Origin: Sambucus nigra
Lineage: Eukaryota > Streptophyta > Magnoliopsida > Dipsacales > Adoxaceae
Reading direction: 5' to 3'
Assembly (NCBI GenBank): GCA_949130495.1
Contig: OX422210.1
Span: 637,818,585 to 637,882,584, forward strand
Length of the DNA: 64,000 nt
Shown here: piece after piece, positions 1-12,689 of the stretch
Layout of the letters: each line of letters starts with the position of its first letter
Numbering within the stretch: position 1 is the stretch's first letter
The notes under the pieces: generated by a model
The model's input: only the letters and a program-made list of their open reading frames with translations
The model's database searches: none
Told to the model about the DNA's origin: nothing
Position numbers and translations under genes: made by a program

Positions 1-300
1 CAAGGGATAAGCATAAAGGGAGAAAAACTATATCATGCAATGGTGTATAGTGATACAAGAACAACGACATTACTTGGCAACACAAGAACAACTCATCCAT
101 GTAAGGAACAATATATACCACTTATGCTGCGATAGCAAAATGATACCAATTAGAATAAACTAAAATGAGCATGGCATACCAATGAAAAATCGCAACAAGA
201 TTGATATTGATATGAACAAGGACTAAATGTAAAAGCAAAGACTCAAAGCAATAGATACCATATATATAAGAATTAAAGTATATCAAAAAAGCATAAGCAT

Positions 301-373
<73 letters not shown>

Positions 374-1540
374 CCACACAAGACACTAAACACAATAAGC
401 TTTCCACACTCATATGGAAAAAATGCGTCTAAACCAAATGTTGGTAAACATAATGAATGGGTGTGAACTAGAGATAAAATAATTATGACCCAATCACTTA
501 AATATGTTCACGAAGTTCTATTTGATTGCAAAACTTGATCAACTTAGATTTAGCCTCACGTGACAAGATAAAGTGAACTCAAAAAACAAAATAATCATAA
601 TGTACACAAGCCTAGAATTTTGATGATTCTACAAATCAATAGATTCATGACATAGAAAGCAAAACAAGGACTCATTGTTCAAACCCATTGATCTCTAACC
701 AAACTCCCTCAAAAGATAAACATGTTACATATTTCCTTTTCTTTTATTTTCTTTTCTTTTCTCTATTCTTTGGAAGATATTTCTTTTGAATGATCAAACT
801 AAACTATGTTGTCCTTTGGGAATTTTTCTATTGTTATTGCCTTTTGATCTTTTCATTAGGCTCTTGCCAACGGTGGCTTTCATGCAAAGGAGATTTTCTC
901 TTTTCGTAGCCCTTTTCCCTGCACCCTCTTTTTTTTCTATACTATTCAAATAAATCTTACGGGTAACGATTCTTACTTGCACAAATCCCCATGGTCACAA
1001 AATATGTAGATGACAAAATTGATGGGAGAAAATCTCACTTAGCTTAGAATAACATGTGAAGTTAACATTCAAAAGAGCTCGTGCATGTGTGTGAGGAGGC
1101 ATAAACAAAGAGAATCCATTAAGAAAATCAAAGTAAAACTACTCCATGCAATAAAGAACAATTTAAGAATTGAAATTCATAACAAAACGTTCTAGCCACG
1201 TGGAAGCAGAAAGTGATATAGGATTCAAACACAAGGATATGCCACATAAAATGTGTAAAACTAAAATACACAAAAAATATTTTTGAGTTATCAACTTTTT
1301 TTTAATTTAAAATAACATAACTTCAAGGGCAAACAAAATCTTTTTGTATTTTCAATAAGAATCAATAAATGCAAAAATAAAATACAAAGATACACTTGTC
1401 ATGATTCTAGCAAAACATATGATGAAGCATAGAATAGAATTTCACCAACAAACATAAAACTAGCAAGAATATATCATGAAGCATGACAAGTGTATGTAAA
1501 CAAAGCTAACACAATCAACCTTTTGATCCGACATGGGAAG
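1..1540. other. AT-rich DNA, no gene recognised
   Basis: Apart from a microsatellite and a pyrimidine-rich stretch near 725-765, I see no open frame with protein-like composition. It lies downstream of the minus-strand copia gag relic, where protease, integrase and RT would be expected, but none could be read. The pol part is therefore probably deleted or replaced. Confidence 0.5.
301..373. repeat. Compound microsatellite (AC)n(AT)n(AG)n
   Basis: Three perfect dinucleotide tracts abut: about 12 AC units, 13 AT units and 11 AG units. An apparent 85-codon frame through it is only the repeat translated. Confidence 0.97.
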
Positions 1541-3245
1541 TATCATGTGAAATCAAATGAGAATCATAAGCCTCTAAATCGAATCTCCTAACCCACATAG
1601 GTGTAACGTGATGCTCTCGGGTTTTGGTGACCTTGGTGACTCTACCCTTGGACTTTCTTAACAATTTCTAAGATCGAAACAAAACCTCCTAAGGTGACCC
1701 TTCCTACCACAATATGTTCAAGTGAAAACACGATGAGAAGTATTACCTAAGGTTTGACCTTTTATAGCGTTCCTAGTTGATTGTCTCAAAATCATGGTTT
1801 TGGCTTTAGTAGCGGAAGCATTTTGAGTATCGAAGCCAATACCATATTTGTCATTTTTTTATTTGGACGGTGCCTAACATTTTATCCAATTTTTTGGACC
1901 TAGATTCCAAATCAAACTTTACACGACTCGAGTCTCTCAATCTATCTTCAAGCTCCACTAACCTGGACTCAAGTAAACTCCTAGTCTTTTCAAATTCAAG
2001 AAGCTCTTTCTTCATAGCCTGCATTAAATATCGAAGACTATCTCTTTCATCTTCAACATACTCTAGCCTCTCTCGAAGAGTTATCTCACGTGCCCTAAGA
2101 TCCTCAATTAAAACACTCTCATAATTACCTACGACACGTTCTCTCATCCTAGCTTCTAACTTCAAATTAGCCTTTTTCAATTTCAAAGATTTCACATACA
2201 ATTCACAAAAGGAAACTTGGAGTTCACTTTCCTCTTCCTCTTTTTAATTCTCACCCTTTTCTCCACTCTCTTTACTATCAAACACGTGGAATTCACAAAC
2301 AATGGCCTCGGAAGTGTCAGGCAAAGAAATATTTTCATTGGAATATTCTTCATCACAACTAGCATGACTAACCATGAACGCGGTGAAGTTACGCTCAATG
2401 GAGGAATCGGGTCCCTCTTCCAGTTCACTACCACTAAGGGTGGCATGGTACGAAATGGGAAACTTACCCTCCTTCCTTAGTTTAGTAGAACATTCGATTG
2501 CCCTATGGCCATAACCATCACAACCAAAACATCTATTCGATTCGTCCCTCTTAAGATCATCATTACGATTTTTTTTTAGGGGGGGGGAGGGGGGGGTCGG
2601 CTTTGTTATACTTAGATTTCTCAAATTTCTTACAATAATTTTTAAGTTTCTCTTTACTAAACTTGAGAAATTTTATAAATTTCTTAGGAAACATAGCCAT
2701 ATCATCCAAGTCGATGTCAAACTCATCATCTGAAACATGTGTTTCTTCCTTTTGGTTTTCAAAGCTATGCCCTTATCCTCCTTCTTCACATCATTGGAGG
2801 TAAACATATCAAGTTCATATGTTTGTAAATCGCCTACAAGCTCTTCAAGTTTTGAAGCATTTAAAGTACCTAAAAAATTCAAAACTATCATTTTAGGATT
2901 AAACCTATCGGGTAATGACTTCAAAATTTTCTTTATGACACGATTGTCGGGTATCTTCTCTCTCAAGTTAAAAGACGAATTCAGAATATCGGACAATATA
3001 TCATGGAACTCGTCGAACGATTCACTCTCATCCATTTTGATATTTTTAAATTAAGTGGTGAGGTTTTGGAGTTTAGAAACCTTAACAGCACTAGTACCTT
3101 CGTGTGTGAGTTGGAGTAAGTCCCATGCCTCCTTAGACGTTTCACACATCATAGTCCGATTGAACTCCTCCGTTGTGTCCTCACTAAAAAGAGTATTTAA
3201 ACCTGGAGAATTGAAATTTGCTAGCTTAAGATCATCCTCACTCAT
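1540..3245 (-). pseudogene. Ty1/copia-type gag (UBN2-like) remnant
   Basis: Read on the minus strand, successive frames give a plant copia gag. A UBN2-like helical region contains ESFDEFHDILSDILNSSFNL and a KILKSLPDRFNPK-type motif at about 3035-2750. A CCHC zinc knuckle, CFGCDGYGHRAIEC (C-x2-C-x4-H-x4-C), lies near 2545-2500. A long charged coiled coil follows at 2201-1851. A second knuckle, TYCGRKGHLRRFC, lies near 1715-1675, with its first cysteine replaced by a stop. Gag would coat and package the element's RNA. Frames break around 3050, 2640 and 2230 and there are in-frame stops. The N-terminal part of gag and all of pol are missing. The 3245 start codon is probably internal, since UBN2 proteins normally have about 60-80 further residues before it. 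Identification is by motif reading only. Confidence 0.85.
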
Positions 3246-4739
3246 CTTTCGATGGGTTCAGGAACTCAAACATCTCCTACTACATTTTTCTTTAATTATA
3301 TATTATAAAATCTCATACCACGAAGAGCGCCAAGGCTTGCGAGGGCGTCGAGTTGTTGAGTAAGTCTTTTGTCATGTCCTTGTATTAAATCCGTACTTAG
3401 GGGACTTGTGTCTGGACCATCCGAGGTTTTTCCTATTGTGGGTTTTCCTCGTACATCCCGGCATTGTGGTTGAGTTTTTTATTTTGAAAACTATCATCTA
3501 GATGCATGCTTAGGTTTAACAAGATAAAATTGATTTAATCACAAAAATGGTGTGATATTAATTTGGGTAATTTAGTTTACTTTAATTCAAGTTGGAAATA
3601 TTAATTTGACAAATTCATGCTTAATTTGGTTTGCATAAATTTGAACTTGAACTGAAGTCGTGTTTAGGAAGTGAAAGTTTAATTTTGAAAGAAATTTTAA
3701 AATTTGGAATTTTCAGGAAGCCATATATATATATATATAACTAAAAACATAAAACGTGTTCTAAAACGCCCGCGCATCGCACGACATTAAAATTAGTATA
3801 TAATAATAACTATAAAACTCTATCTTTAAAGGAGAGAGTGGCAAGTGTCCCTCTTTGCTGAATTTCATTTACATAATTTATCGATTGTTATAAGATGTAA
3901 AGATGGATCCTTTGCTTATACATTATATTTTATAAATTCTATTAAATTCATTAAGTGTGATAGGATATAAAGAGTTATCGCACTATATTTTATAAATTTT
4001 TTAACATAACTTAATCAAATATATAATAATTTTTCAAAATTAGTAAACTACAACTTTATTGATACAAATCACACTAAACTAACATCAATTAGAGAAAAAC
4101 AATAGTACACCTTTTTAACTATTTTTTTATATTGGCGATTTGCAAATAGTCACACGAGTGTCCAAAAAATAATTCACACAATATCGTTAAAATTTATTTT
4201 TAAAGTGGTCAAATACAATAGTGATCTTTTTTTTACTTATTATCACTAAAAAGATCATAAAACGTCTCCACGTCAATGTGGAAATTTATTTACTCTCCTT
4301 AACTCTCTTGAGAATGTGAAATAGCAAGATCATGTATATATATAAATATTGTAATATAAAATTATACAACTTTCACCAATCATGCGGGATGAAAAATTAG
4401 TATATTCTCTATAATAAGCCTAAAATCTTATTGGTCAAAACATTGATGACTCGAAAGTGAAAGTAAGAACATAAGTTAGGAAAAGAAACTGAAATATTGT
4501 GACATAAATTATGCAAACATGTACGCACACATCTAGTTAATGTAGGCTCGGAGTTGAATGTTTCCAATACTACTCATTACTAACTTTGCAGAGTTATCAC
4601 TTTGTTTACTTCCATTAAACTTACAACTATTAATTTACTACTCCATGTCAATGTTTTGTTTGTTTGTATTGCTAACTTTTAATTTGGTTGTACTCTCATA
4701 GTTTGAATATTTGATTCAATTATTTTGTTATTTTGGTAC
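3246..4739. other. AT-rich DNA with possible LTR and Helitron scraps
   Basis: No gene seen. Sequence around 3410-3470 resembles the TTTTCC...GGGTTTTCC block near the ends of plant copia LTRs, on the plus strand, so not in phase with the gag remnant. At 3770-3800 a GC-rich imperfect hairpin is followed by ATTAG, like an eroded Helitron 3' end. Both are weak. Confidence 0.35.
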
Positions 4740-5659
4740 TTTATTGTGACACCCCGCTTATTAAAATAAGAGGTGGCCAACCCGATATTCCAATTATTAT
4801 AGGAATCATAGATGGTCCATTCTTAGCATCATTGTCATCAAAATAAATATACGAGATAACCACCAATTATTTTAGAAAACGGATGTCAAATCTTTTGTAA
4901 GTTTAAAAGAAAACCATTTAAACAATCCAATTTGAAGAGATGGTAGGTAAGAAGTCAAATAACAATTACATTCATACACAATATAATAACCGAATAAGCT
5001 ATCGGTTAACAGACCATTACAAGCAGGTTACACCGAGTATTAAATAAAATCATAATGTATTAAACAAGTACAAAACTTGGGCAACACGCTCGAATGTGTA
5101 AACTGGTCATAACTAGAGTACAAAAAGATCGAAGCGTCTATAGCAAATATCCTACAACATCTGCAAAATGTTATAGCTCCATGACGCTTGGATGGAAGAG
5201 TTATTACGAGCATCCTTGCGGCGGAGCGCCTAACCGTGAAGAGAATTCATGCAAAACAAGAGATATAAACGGGTCAGAGCCCGGTTTGATATGATCACTA
5301 AGTGAATAAAATGCATGATAGTTATAGATATCAAATCATCATGAATAAGCTTATTTCGCTCTCCACAAATATAATAATAATAATCCTCATCTCTCAATCT
5401 AAATGCACAACCTAATGCAATATAAATGACAATGATGAATATTCATTTATGCATGAAAATATAACTAAATTTCATTTAATAAGATCCCATTTTAATTTTT
5501 CACATTATGACTTTACAAGTTCATTCCTCCTTAGGAAAATTTATTCCCAAAACATTTTATTTCATAAAATGATTCACCATTTATAAAATACCACTTTCAT
5601 AAGAATTGTTATAATCACAGCATATAACGATTCTAAGACCATCCTTCCGAGAGTCACCC

Positions 5660-5930
5660 CACTAGATGTGCCCCTAAATAGCTATCATCTTCCACGGCCT
5701 ATCACCAAGACAACCTTGGCATCCTAAATCGCGTGACGTTGGGACGCATACATATACCTTCGATAGTGAGTCATAACCATACCCGGAATTACCTCACTTA
5801 GAAAAATAATAACACAATATATAACAACCGGTCCTATAGCCGAGGACCCTATTATCCCTGCATTCACTAGCCAGGGGACTTCACCTCATGCGCGTAACTT
5901 CCCTTATGATAGCATTTAGAGAGGTATGTA
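5660..5930 (-). repeat. Conserved LTR block
   Basis: Minus-strand copy of a block also found at 9126-9425, 15086-15385 and 52886-53173. Shared pieces include ATAAGGGAAGTT, CCCTGGCTAGTGAATGCAGG-like sequence and a CCATTTAGGGGC-like end. It is better conserved between the LTR families than the surrounding sequence and holds short inverted repeats (for example CCCTG...CAGGG). Confidence 0.75.
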
Positions 5931-6376
5931 TATGAAAATCATTATTCACAAGATATGCCAATTTAAAAATGTGCAGTACGTTTTATTCGGAGCCATAAGC
6001 ATTTAAATGTCATAATCATAAACCTCAACGTTTAATTATCTCCATAATAGTCTCCATTAATTAACGATAATCCTTCGAACCATCATGTATGATATTACTT
6101 CAACCCAATTCTAGAAGTGCACAATTATATCACTCTATTTCCCCCTAGACCTAGACTAGCTCATTATGTTAAAAGAATCCCTTACCTTCCTCTAACAACT
6201 AACTAAATTAATTCCCGGTCTAAGCCCCAACTCTCGTTTCAAGCTTAGGTTCCTAATTACCTTAATACTAGACTCTAATACCCTAGTTTTACTTCATTCA
6301 AGAAGGTTCCTAGGTCCCTATCGTAAAATAAAGGAGCTAGAGAAAACTAAAGATTTCGGGTGAAAAACAGGGGACA

Positions 6377-6577
6377 GGTCAACCGGCCCCTGACCCCAGG
6401 TCGACCGCGCCTATGAGGTTTTGTCTTCTAAGAAATGCAGTAAGCCCAATTCTGAAGCCCCGATCGACTGGTCATTGGACCCCGATCGACCGTGCTTTCA
6501 AAATATGCCTATCGAGAAAAGCAGTGTGATTTTCCCTTTAGGCCCAGTCAACCGGGCTTTGAACCGCGGTCGACTGC
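6377..6577. repeat. Cluster of paired GRTCRACYG motifs
   Basis: Six near-palindromic motifs of the form (A/G)(G/A)TC(A/G)AC(C/T)G start at 6377/6399, 6462/6484 and 6546/6568. Each pair is spaced by exactly 22 bp and the pairs recur every 84-85 bp. The cluster sits in the same relative part of the LTR as the GAATCGATTC clusters in related LTRs. Confidence 0.85.
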
Positions 6578-8506
6578 GCTCACCAGACCCACGACTATAC
6601 CTTCTTCTAAAATACCAAATCCAAAACCCTAACTCCATATTCTTCCACTTCTTTCATTACCAACAACATAACCACAACATTTCTACACAACAATTAACCA
6701 ATATATCCAACTTAAATCATACAAACAACAAAATCTAAGGGTTAAACACTAAAATTCATCAAAACCTACTATTTGTTCAATTCCTCCAAATACACAACTA
6801 TCACAACAATTTATCCACATTAAATCATATACTAGCAAGTTAGAAACTTTTCTTAAGGCTGAAATCTCAGATTCTCCTCCGGTAGTTACAAGATCAAGCT
6901 CAATCTCTTCACTTCTCCTTCTTTCTCTCCTTTTTTCCCAAATTCACTTTCTCTCTCTTTCTCTGTAGGTTTAGGAACATATGTTTGAGAAGTAAAAGGG
7001 GTTGGAAGACTTAAACGTTCAATTAACACTAAATTCCATCTTTAAATGTTACTACACCATTAAAATGACTCGTAACTAAATAATTAAGTCATAACCGGTC
7101 AAAAGTGCCCGGAACCCAAAAATACAATATGACACTTATTTTGACTATCTCAGTCAATTCAGGACCAATCGCGCCCTCTAAATTGGCATCCGGGATAACA
7201 TAAATGATTTCATGTTCCAACATCATTTTAAACCATAACTGTCGCTTAAAGCACATGTAACAACCCGTCCTTTTGGAGACAATTAAATTCCATAATTAAT
7301 TTAAGTGGCAATTTGGGGAATTTTCCTAAATAGTAAATTTTGGGATTTTCGAGGATTGAATGATTTTCGATGGGTGTTGTAATTATTTTTGGGACTATAT
7401 AGGTCTAAATATTTTAATTATATGTCGTCGTTGAGTAAAGCGACACGAGGTAAGATTTTTAATGAGAAAACCCGCATTTACTTATTTTGGGTTGGAATAG
7501 TGATTTGCGGTCAAGTACCTCGGATGGGAATTTCGACTGCGCCATAATTCTCGGAATGTCCGAGATAGTCGGAAAAGAGTGTCCGATTGTCGAAATTGAG
7601 TTTCGGGTAATTTTAGAGGTAAAAGTAACTCGTAATTGGGTAAACGAGTCGTTTTTGGGTTTTAAGGGTTTAAAACCCTTTTCTCTTATAAAAAGAGGGA
7701 GAGAGGGAAAGAAAAGAGAAAGAAAGAAAGGAAAGAGAGAGAAGAGAGAGAGGAAGGAGAAAAGAGGGGAGAAATGGAGATTCGGGCCAAACTCCGCCGG
7801 ATTCGACTCGAGGTCGTCGGATTTTATCCACGAGGCAAGTGTTTACTTGCTTTATTTATCTTTTTGCATAAATATCTCATACCGTAGTTCGGTATAAACA
7901 AACCCTAATGGTTTTGGGGTGGGTTATCGTGGATAAAACGGGGTTTTGGGAGTTAAAACAATTAAACCCCAATAATATTTCAACTTTGTGGAACTTAGGT
8001 TTTAATCCAAATTAATTGGTGATTCCGGGTTCTAGGATGTTTAGAACCCGTGTTATAAGTGTATTTGTAGTTAGTTGAGGTTGTAGGACGTTGGGTGAGG
8101 CGACAAAAGCTTGGGAGAAGCTTTAATGGCGACAATCTTCTCGGAGGTGACGATGAATAGTAACCCGTCACCTTTGGGGGCATTTTTGGCCAGGAAAAGA
8201 ATTGATTTAGCTTTCGGCCAAAACATGAAAGTTGTAGATCTTTTCGATACGGTCGCGTGAGCGCTGACCGTGTATTTTTCTGATTTTTCTACAATTTGAT
8301 ATGATTTTTACAAGATGGCAGCTCCGGGTTGAAAGTACCAACTCGGAAATCAAATCGGAAATTGGAAAAATAAAGGCTAGAAATTATTGTGTAGATGTTT
8401 GGGATGATTTTTGGTGTAGAGTAGAAACCATGAAAATGAATTTGGATTGATTTTTGGGTATTTTGGAGCTTGAGAAATCACCCAAACTGTGATCCTCGAA
8501 CAGGCC

Positions 8507-8704
8507 GAATCGATTCGGGTACAGGCCGAATCGATTCGCCTAAGGGGAATTGGGTTTCTGCAATGGGCCGAATCGATTCGGGTACAGACCGAATCGATTC
8601 GCCATTTACAGACTTGTTTGCAGAATACTTTCCGAATCGATTCGGATTGGGAACCGAATCGATTCGCCCACCCGAATCGATTCGCTAAAGGGGCGAATCG
8701 ATTC
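8507..8704. repeat. Eight GAATCGATTC palindromes in pairs
   Basis: Eight copies of the palindrome GAATCGATTC (CGAATCGATTCG with flanks) start at 8507, 8528, 8570, 8591, 8634, 8656, 8674 and 8695. Taken in consecutive pairs, spacing is 21, 21, 22 and 21 bp. All frames stay open through the cluster, giving repeated short peptides that are a by-product of the palindromes. Confidence 0.97.
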
Positions 8705-9125
8705 GCTTAGGTCAGAATTTCTAGTTTTCTCCCTTTAAGAGTATGGGGAGTTGAATTACCATTTGGGATTTTTATGGGGATTCCTAAATAAGGGTTTTGA
8801 GGATAAATAAACCTTTAAGAAATGATTGAGGTAATTAGTATTGAACAAGTAAGGAAATACTTTGGGTTTAGAATCATGCTTATATGGAAGCATGATTATG
8901 ATTCCTCGAGGGGATCTTTGGGATTAATGGTCATCGTTATATATCGTTGGCAAATATAGCCATTGTTACATATGTTCAGGTAGGAATATATGATAGGTAT
9001 ATATACACATACTATGTGATTAAAGTATATATATGAATTAAGAGAAAGGACTTTTGAAAATGTAAATATAAATGTTTTCAAAATGGAAAGACAAATGATT
9101 TTCATAAATAATAAAAATGAGGATA

Positions 9126-9425
9126 CACACCTATCTAAATCGCTATCATAAGGGAAGTTACGTACGTATGGTGAAGCCCCCTGGCTAATGAATGCAGGGT
9201 GGATATAGTCCTATAGGCCATGTGAGCGTTTGTTGATATATATTTTTCTGCGCTGGTTAGGAGATTCCGGGTGTGGTCTTGACTATCCCGCAGGCACATG
9301 GCCGCTTCCCGACGTCTTGCGTTGTAGAATCCCAGGTTGTCTTTATGATAGGCCCTGGAAGATGATAGCCATTTAGGGGCGCGCACAGTGGAGAAATCCG
9401 GACGGGCGGTCTTAGAACGCGTTTT
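9126..9425 (+). repeat. Conserved LTR block
   Basis: About 300 bp shared with the solo LTRs at 5660-5930 (reverse) and 52886-53173 and with the 3' LTR at 15086-15385. It includes GCCCCCTGGCTAATGAATGC, GATTCCGGGTGTGGTCTTGA and GCCATTTAGGGGCGCGCA. Several short inverted repeats suggest structure in RNA. Confidence 0.85.
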
Positions 9426-9912
9426 ACATTAAAGCAATTCATGATAATGGATTGGCTTTAATTACATTTCCTGGATATAGGAAGGGAAATGGGTTATATG
9501 TTTAGCTTCGGTAACACTCCCGGATGGAAGAAGGGATGTGGAAGCATATGATATGATCAAAGCATTTTTATGATAATGAAAATGGCTTTGAATACATTTC
9601 CTGAATATAAAAAGGGAAATGGGACATTTTGAAACAGAAAAGCATTTTTATGATAATAAAATTGGCTTTTAAAAAGGTATATGATTTATTAAAGCAATTC
9701 ATGATAATGAATTGGCTTTTAAATACATTTCCTGGATATGAGAAGGGAAATGGAAGGTTTTGAGATAAAAATGATAAGTATTGATAAATACTTTGTAAAT
9801 GTATTCTCATTCCGGGAGATAGATCCGGATGTATATGGTAAAATGTATGTATATGTATAAATCGAGTGCCGAGGGTCTAATGGATCCCGACGATCGACCG
9901 TGCCGCATAGTA

Positions 9913-9965
9913 GTGTATCGGGGGGGTTCCTTGTTTGAATTTCGCTTTGCGAGACACCCCACGCA
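9913..9965 (+). repeat. Stem-loop module, copy 1
   Basis: Carries the invariant GGGTTCCTTGTTTG followed by an inner hairpin TTTCGC-TTT-GCGAGA and outer GGGG/CCCC pairing. It lies in a ~110-bp segment duplicated at 10070-10190. Confidence 0.75.
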
Positions 9966-10111
9966 GGAATATGGCACTGTGTTGAGACTGGGGAGAAGTT
10001 TAATCCTTAGTGCTCTAATATTAGTATTACGTATGGTATACATATTAATTTATATATATATTCTGTACTGAGGGACTGGCGGATCTCGACGATCGACCTT
10101 GCCGCATAGTA

Positions 10112-10165
10112 GTGTATCGGGGGGGTTCCTTGTTTGGATTTCGCTTTGCGAGACACCCCACGCAC
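10112..10165 (+). repeat. Stem-loop module, copy 2
   Basis: Same module as at 9913-9965, within the downstream copy of the duplicated segment. Inner hairpin TTTCGC-TTT-GCGAGA; outer GGGG/CCCC. Confidence 0.75.
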
Positions 10166-10931
10166 GAACATGGCATAGCGTTGAGACTAGAGTGAAGTTT
10201 AGCCCTTAGTACATCTCTTGGACTATCTAGGGTAGATAGTGGTTGGGTGATAGACTAGTTTAGCCGGGTAGCTTGACTAGGATGTTTAGATAGATGCGCT
10301 AGGAGTGCACTATTAGCGGAGAGGTGAGGGATATCTCATGGGAGTGCGATACCAACCTTAAATATGAGATAAAACCTTTTTCAAAATAATAAGGCATTTA
10401 TGCACTTGCAAAATATTTTCAAAATTCGGGGCTCTGACCCGTTTATCTACTTTTCCTTTCTTGCTATATTATATATATATATAGGTGTCCCGACACAGGG
10501 ACGCCTGGATGACAATTCCTTCGAGTCAGACGTCAGTTGCAGCAGCTGTGGATGCGTGCAGGTTTTTGATAGTCGCTTCCATCGTTGTACTCTAGATAGG
10601 AGGTACTGTATAAACATTCGAGCCAATGGCTCAATTGCATTTATTTATTCTTTCAGTACGATATTCGATATGGTTGTATAATTTGGACCGAGTGTTCGGT
10701 TATTTTAATTTATCTCATTTTCATTTCAGTTTTATTTACGCACTAAATTGTGGATGTTTTATTTTATTGTTAAAAAGAGTAGTTAAGTTAAAATTTTGGC
10801 ATCGGCCTAATAGGTTATTAGTAATTAAATGGATTTTCGACAGTGATGCTAAGAATGATCCATATGAGACTCCTGTTTTAATTTAATATTGGAGTGATCG
10901 CCCGGTATCTTATTAGGTGGGGTGTTACAGA

Positions 10932-10942
10932 TGGTATCAGAG
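10932..10942 (+). promoter_or_regulatory. Primer-binding site (tRNA-iMet)
   Basis: TGGTATCAGAG, two bases after the 5' LTR, matches the complement of the 3' end of plant initiator methionine tRNA, the usual primer of many plant LTR elements. Confidence 0.9.
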
Positions 10943-12136
10943 TATCAGGTTCTAGTGTCCTTAGGAATCTGTGCGGACGTACTACGCTTTCAGCGTTGCT
11001 CTCATTTGTTATAGAGCTTCAGGACTAGGATTGTTGATTTCTATCGTGAGATTTCGTTCTCCTGCCATATTATGAGATTATAGAAATCTTTTGCGCGCTC
11101 GTTTGAGAATCGTGTGCGGAGCTTGGACGACAGCAGGAGGTGAGGCTTAGCTAGAGCAGCTGGTAGAAGGTTGGGATGAGGACCATAGTAGAGGTCACTC
11201 TCCTTATGGTAATTGTTAAGGATTTTGGCGGCGACTACTAAATAATGGTAGTTAGGATTATCGCAGTACTGCTGAAGTAGAGAGTGGTGCTAAAGTCGAA
11301 TTCCTCATGGAAGTTGAGGGTTCGAAAGGGATCTTATGGATAGTCTTAACCGTGAGTCCCCATGATTCAGCATGAATGAGAAGAATGCTATTTTGGGTTA
11401 TTCACATAAGGTTCGGCTAGAGACCGACAGTGAATAAAGGCGAAGATGTTCTGAGTTTTACCTCAATCGAGGAGGTATATTTGGCGTGACTAGATAAAGT
11501 CGCGGTATTAGTTAGCCCTTGACTCGTGTGTGTAATTTGAGTTATGGCGGTCACGATAACATAATATCATGTGTGTTTATGTGTTTTTCCACGATAGCGG
11601 AATTTTATTTTCCTTCATTCGCCATAGAGGCGGGTGTTGATATATTGTATATATATATATATATATCTGGTTTGGGATACTCGTTCTATATGTCTATACG
11701 AGTATGGTATTATGGTGGGTATATAATGTTATTGGTATTTTCGGAGCGATAGCAGGCTAATGATGGCAAGACTATCGTGTCCATGGTTCCTGGAGGGAAC
11801 GGGTTGTAGTTGCGGCGTCTCACCTAGATATAGGTTGAGTTCACCTAAATTGTTAGGGGTTAATGGAACATTCGAGGAGTAGAGGTTTCATTATTGTGAT
11901 TTGGGTTTATGGCGACATTATATATATGATTTAAGGCCGCAGGATTTGTGTTGAGCTGTAAGATAAAGCTCAATACTGTTTGCGCAAGGACTTAAAAATG
12001 AGTGCGAGCGCAGGGTGGGAGGACTCTTAGTTAGAGATAGGAGTTCAGACCACTTTTTTTGTTGGATTAGAGGGTAGGGATATCCCGGTTGCATGTTGAA
12101 ATGACGGAACTCCATAACCAACGCAGTCAAGGGTTA

Positions 12137-12189
12137 ATGTGTGGAGGGGTTCCTTGTTTGGATTTCGCTTTGCGAGACACTCCACACAT
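12137..12189 (+). repeat. Stem-loop module, copy 3 (interior)
   Basis: The best outer stem of the set: ATGTGTGGAG pairs perfectly with CTCCACACAT. It encloses the invariant GGGTTCCTTGTTTGGA and the inner hairpin TTTCGC-TTT-GCGAGA. Confidence 0.8.
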
Positions 12190-12633
12190 GACTCTTAACG
12201 GCGTCGGGAGTGGGGAGCTGTTATGGGGTGCAAGGATGTTGATTTTGTGGGAAGGTCTTATAGTGTGGATGAACCACTATAGGCTATGAGCCACATGAAT
12301 TTGATATACTATGGAAAGATTGTGCCATGGAAAAGCACTAAAGCGGTCCCCTCGCCACAAGTGGGTGGGTGAGGTTGGACTTAGAGAAATTGGTTTGAGG
12401 ATAATAGTCAGGCCTTAATGAAAAGGCAAATTTTGAGGAGATAAATTTTGGGTATTATGTTCGTGACACTTTCTATAGAAAATGGGCACTTTGGTTGGTT
12501 AGGTTTCCTTCTGTATGGGCGGAAGGATATGATAGTAGAAATGCGTTCGTAGTTTAGAGTAGGCAGTATTTAGGACGTCCCGCTTGTGTGCCTTGGGTCG
12601 CTATATCTCGATGACTGACTACGCGAGGGAGTA

Positions 12634-12689
12634 GTGTAATGGGAGGGTTCCTTGTTTGGATTTCGCTTCGGCGAGACGTCCCACGCATG
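12634..12689 (+). repeat. Stem-loop module, copy 4 (interior)
   Basis: Invariant GGGTTCCTTGTTTGGA, then the inner hairpin TTTCGC-TTCG-GCGAGA. The loop here is the very stable C(UUCG)G tetraloop. Outer pairing TGGGA/TCCCA. Confidence 0.8.

Larger units (their letters stand above)
4745..7255 (-). mobile_element. Solo LTR, family B, first part (split by insertion)
   Basis: On the plus strand this starts TGTGACACCCCGC. It continues beyond the inserted element at 16890-17078, which ends AAGGGTTATTACA. The joined LTR is about 2.7 kb, with TG...CA ends on the minus strand. It is flanked by a perfect 5-bp target duplication, TTTAT (4740-4744 and 17079-17083). There is no interior, so it is a solo LTR left by LTR-LTR recombination. 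It is homologous in the opposite orientation to the solo LTR at 51317-54179: end sequences match, as do a ~270-bp block at about 5660-5930 and the region at 7090-7160. Confidence 0.88.
7256..10929 (+). repeat. 5' LTR of family A (3674 bp)
   Basis: TG...CA ends and almost identical to 13231-16889. It contains, in order, a purine-rich stretch (7687-7775), the GAATCGATTC cluster (8507-8704), the conserved LTR block (9126-9425) and two copies of the stem-loop module. Short open frames here, such as the 136-codon one at 7487-7897, have no protein-like features and are duplicated only because the LTR is. Confidence 0.93.

Noticed and set aside
7487..7897. 136-codon frame in the family-A LTR (131 codons at 13462-13857)
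   Set aside because: The pair differs only by the purine-tract indel and LTR identity. Composition is low-complexity (K/R/E/G) and no domain is seen.
8470..8738. Three overlapping open frames with repeated ESIR/NRFA/RIDS peptides
   Set aside because: They arise because the palindrome GAATCGATTC has no stop in any frame; the same happens at 14430-14670 and 52207-52431. No coding signal beyond that.
9913..9965. GGGTTCC segment as a possible tRNA T-arm
   Set aside because: No acceptor stem, D-arm or anticodon arm can be folded around it.
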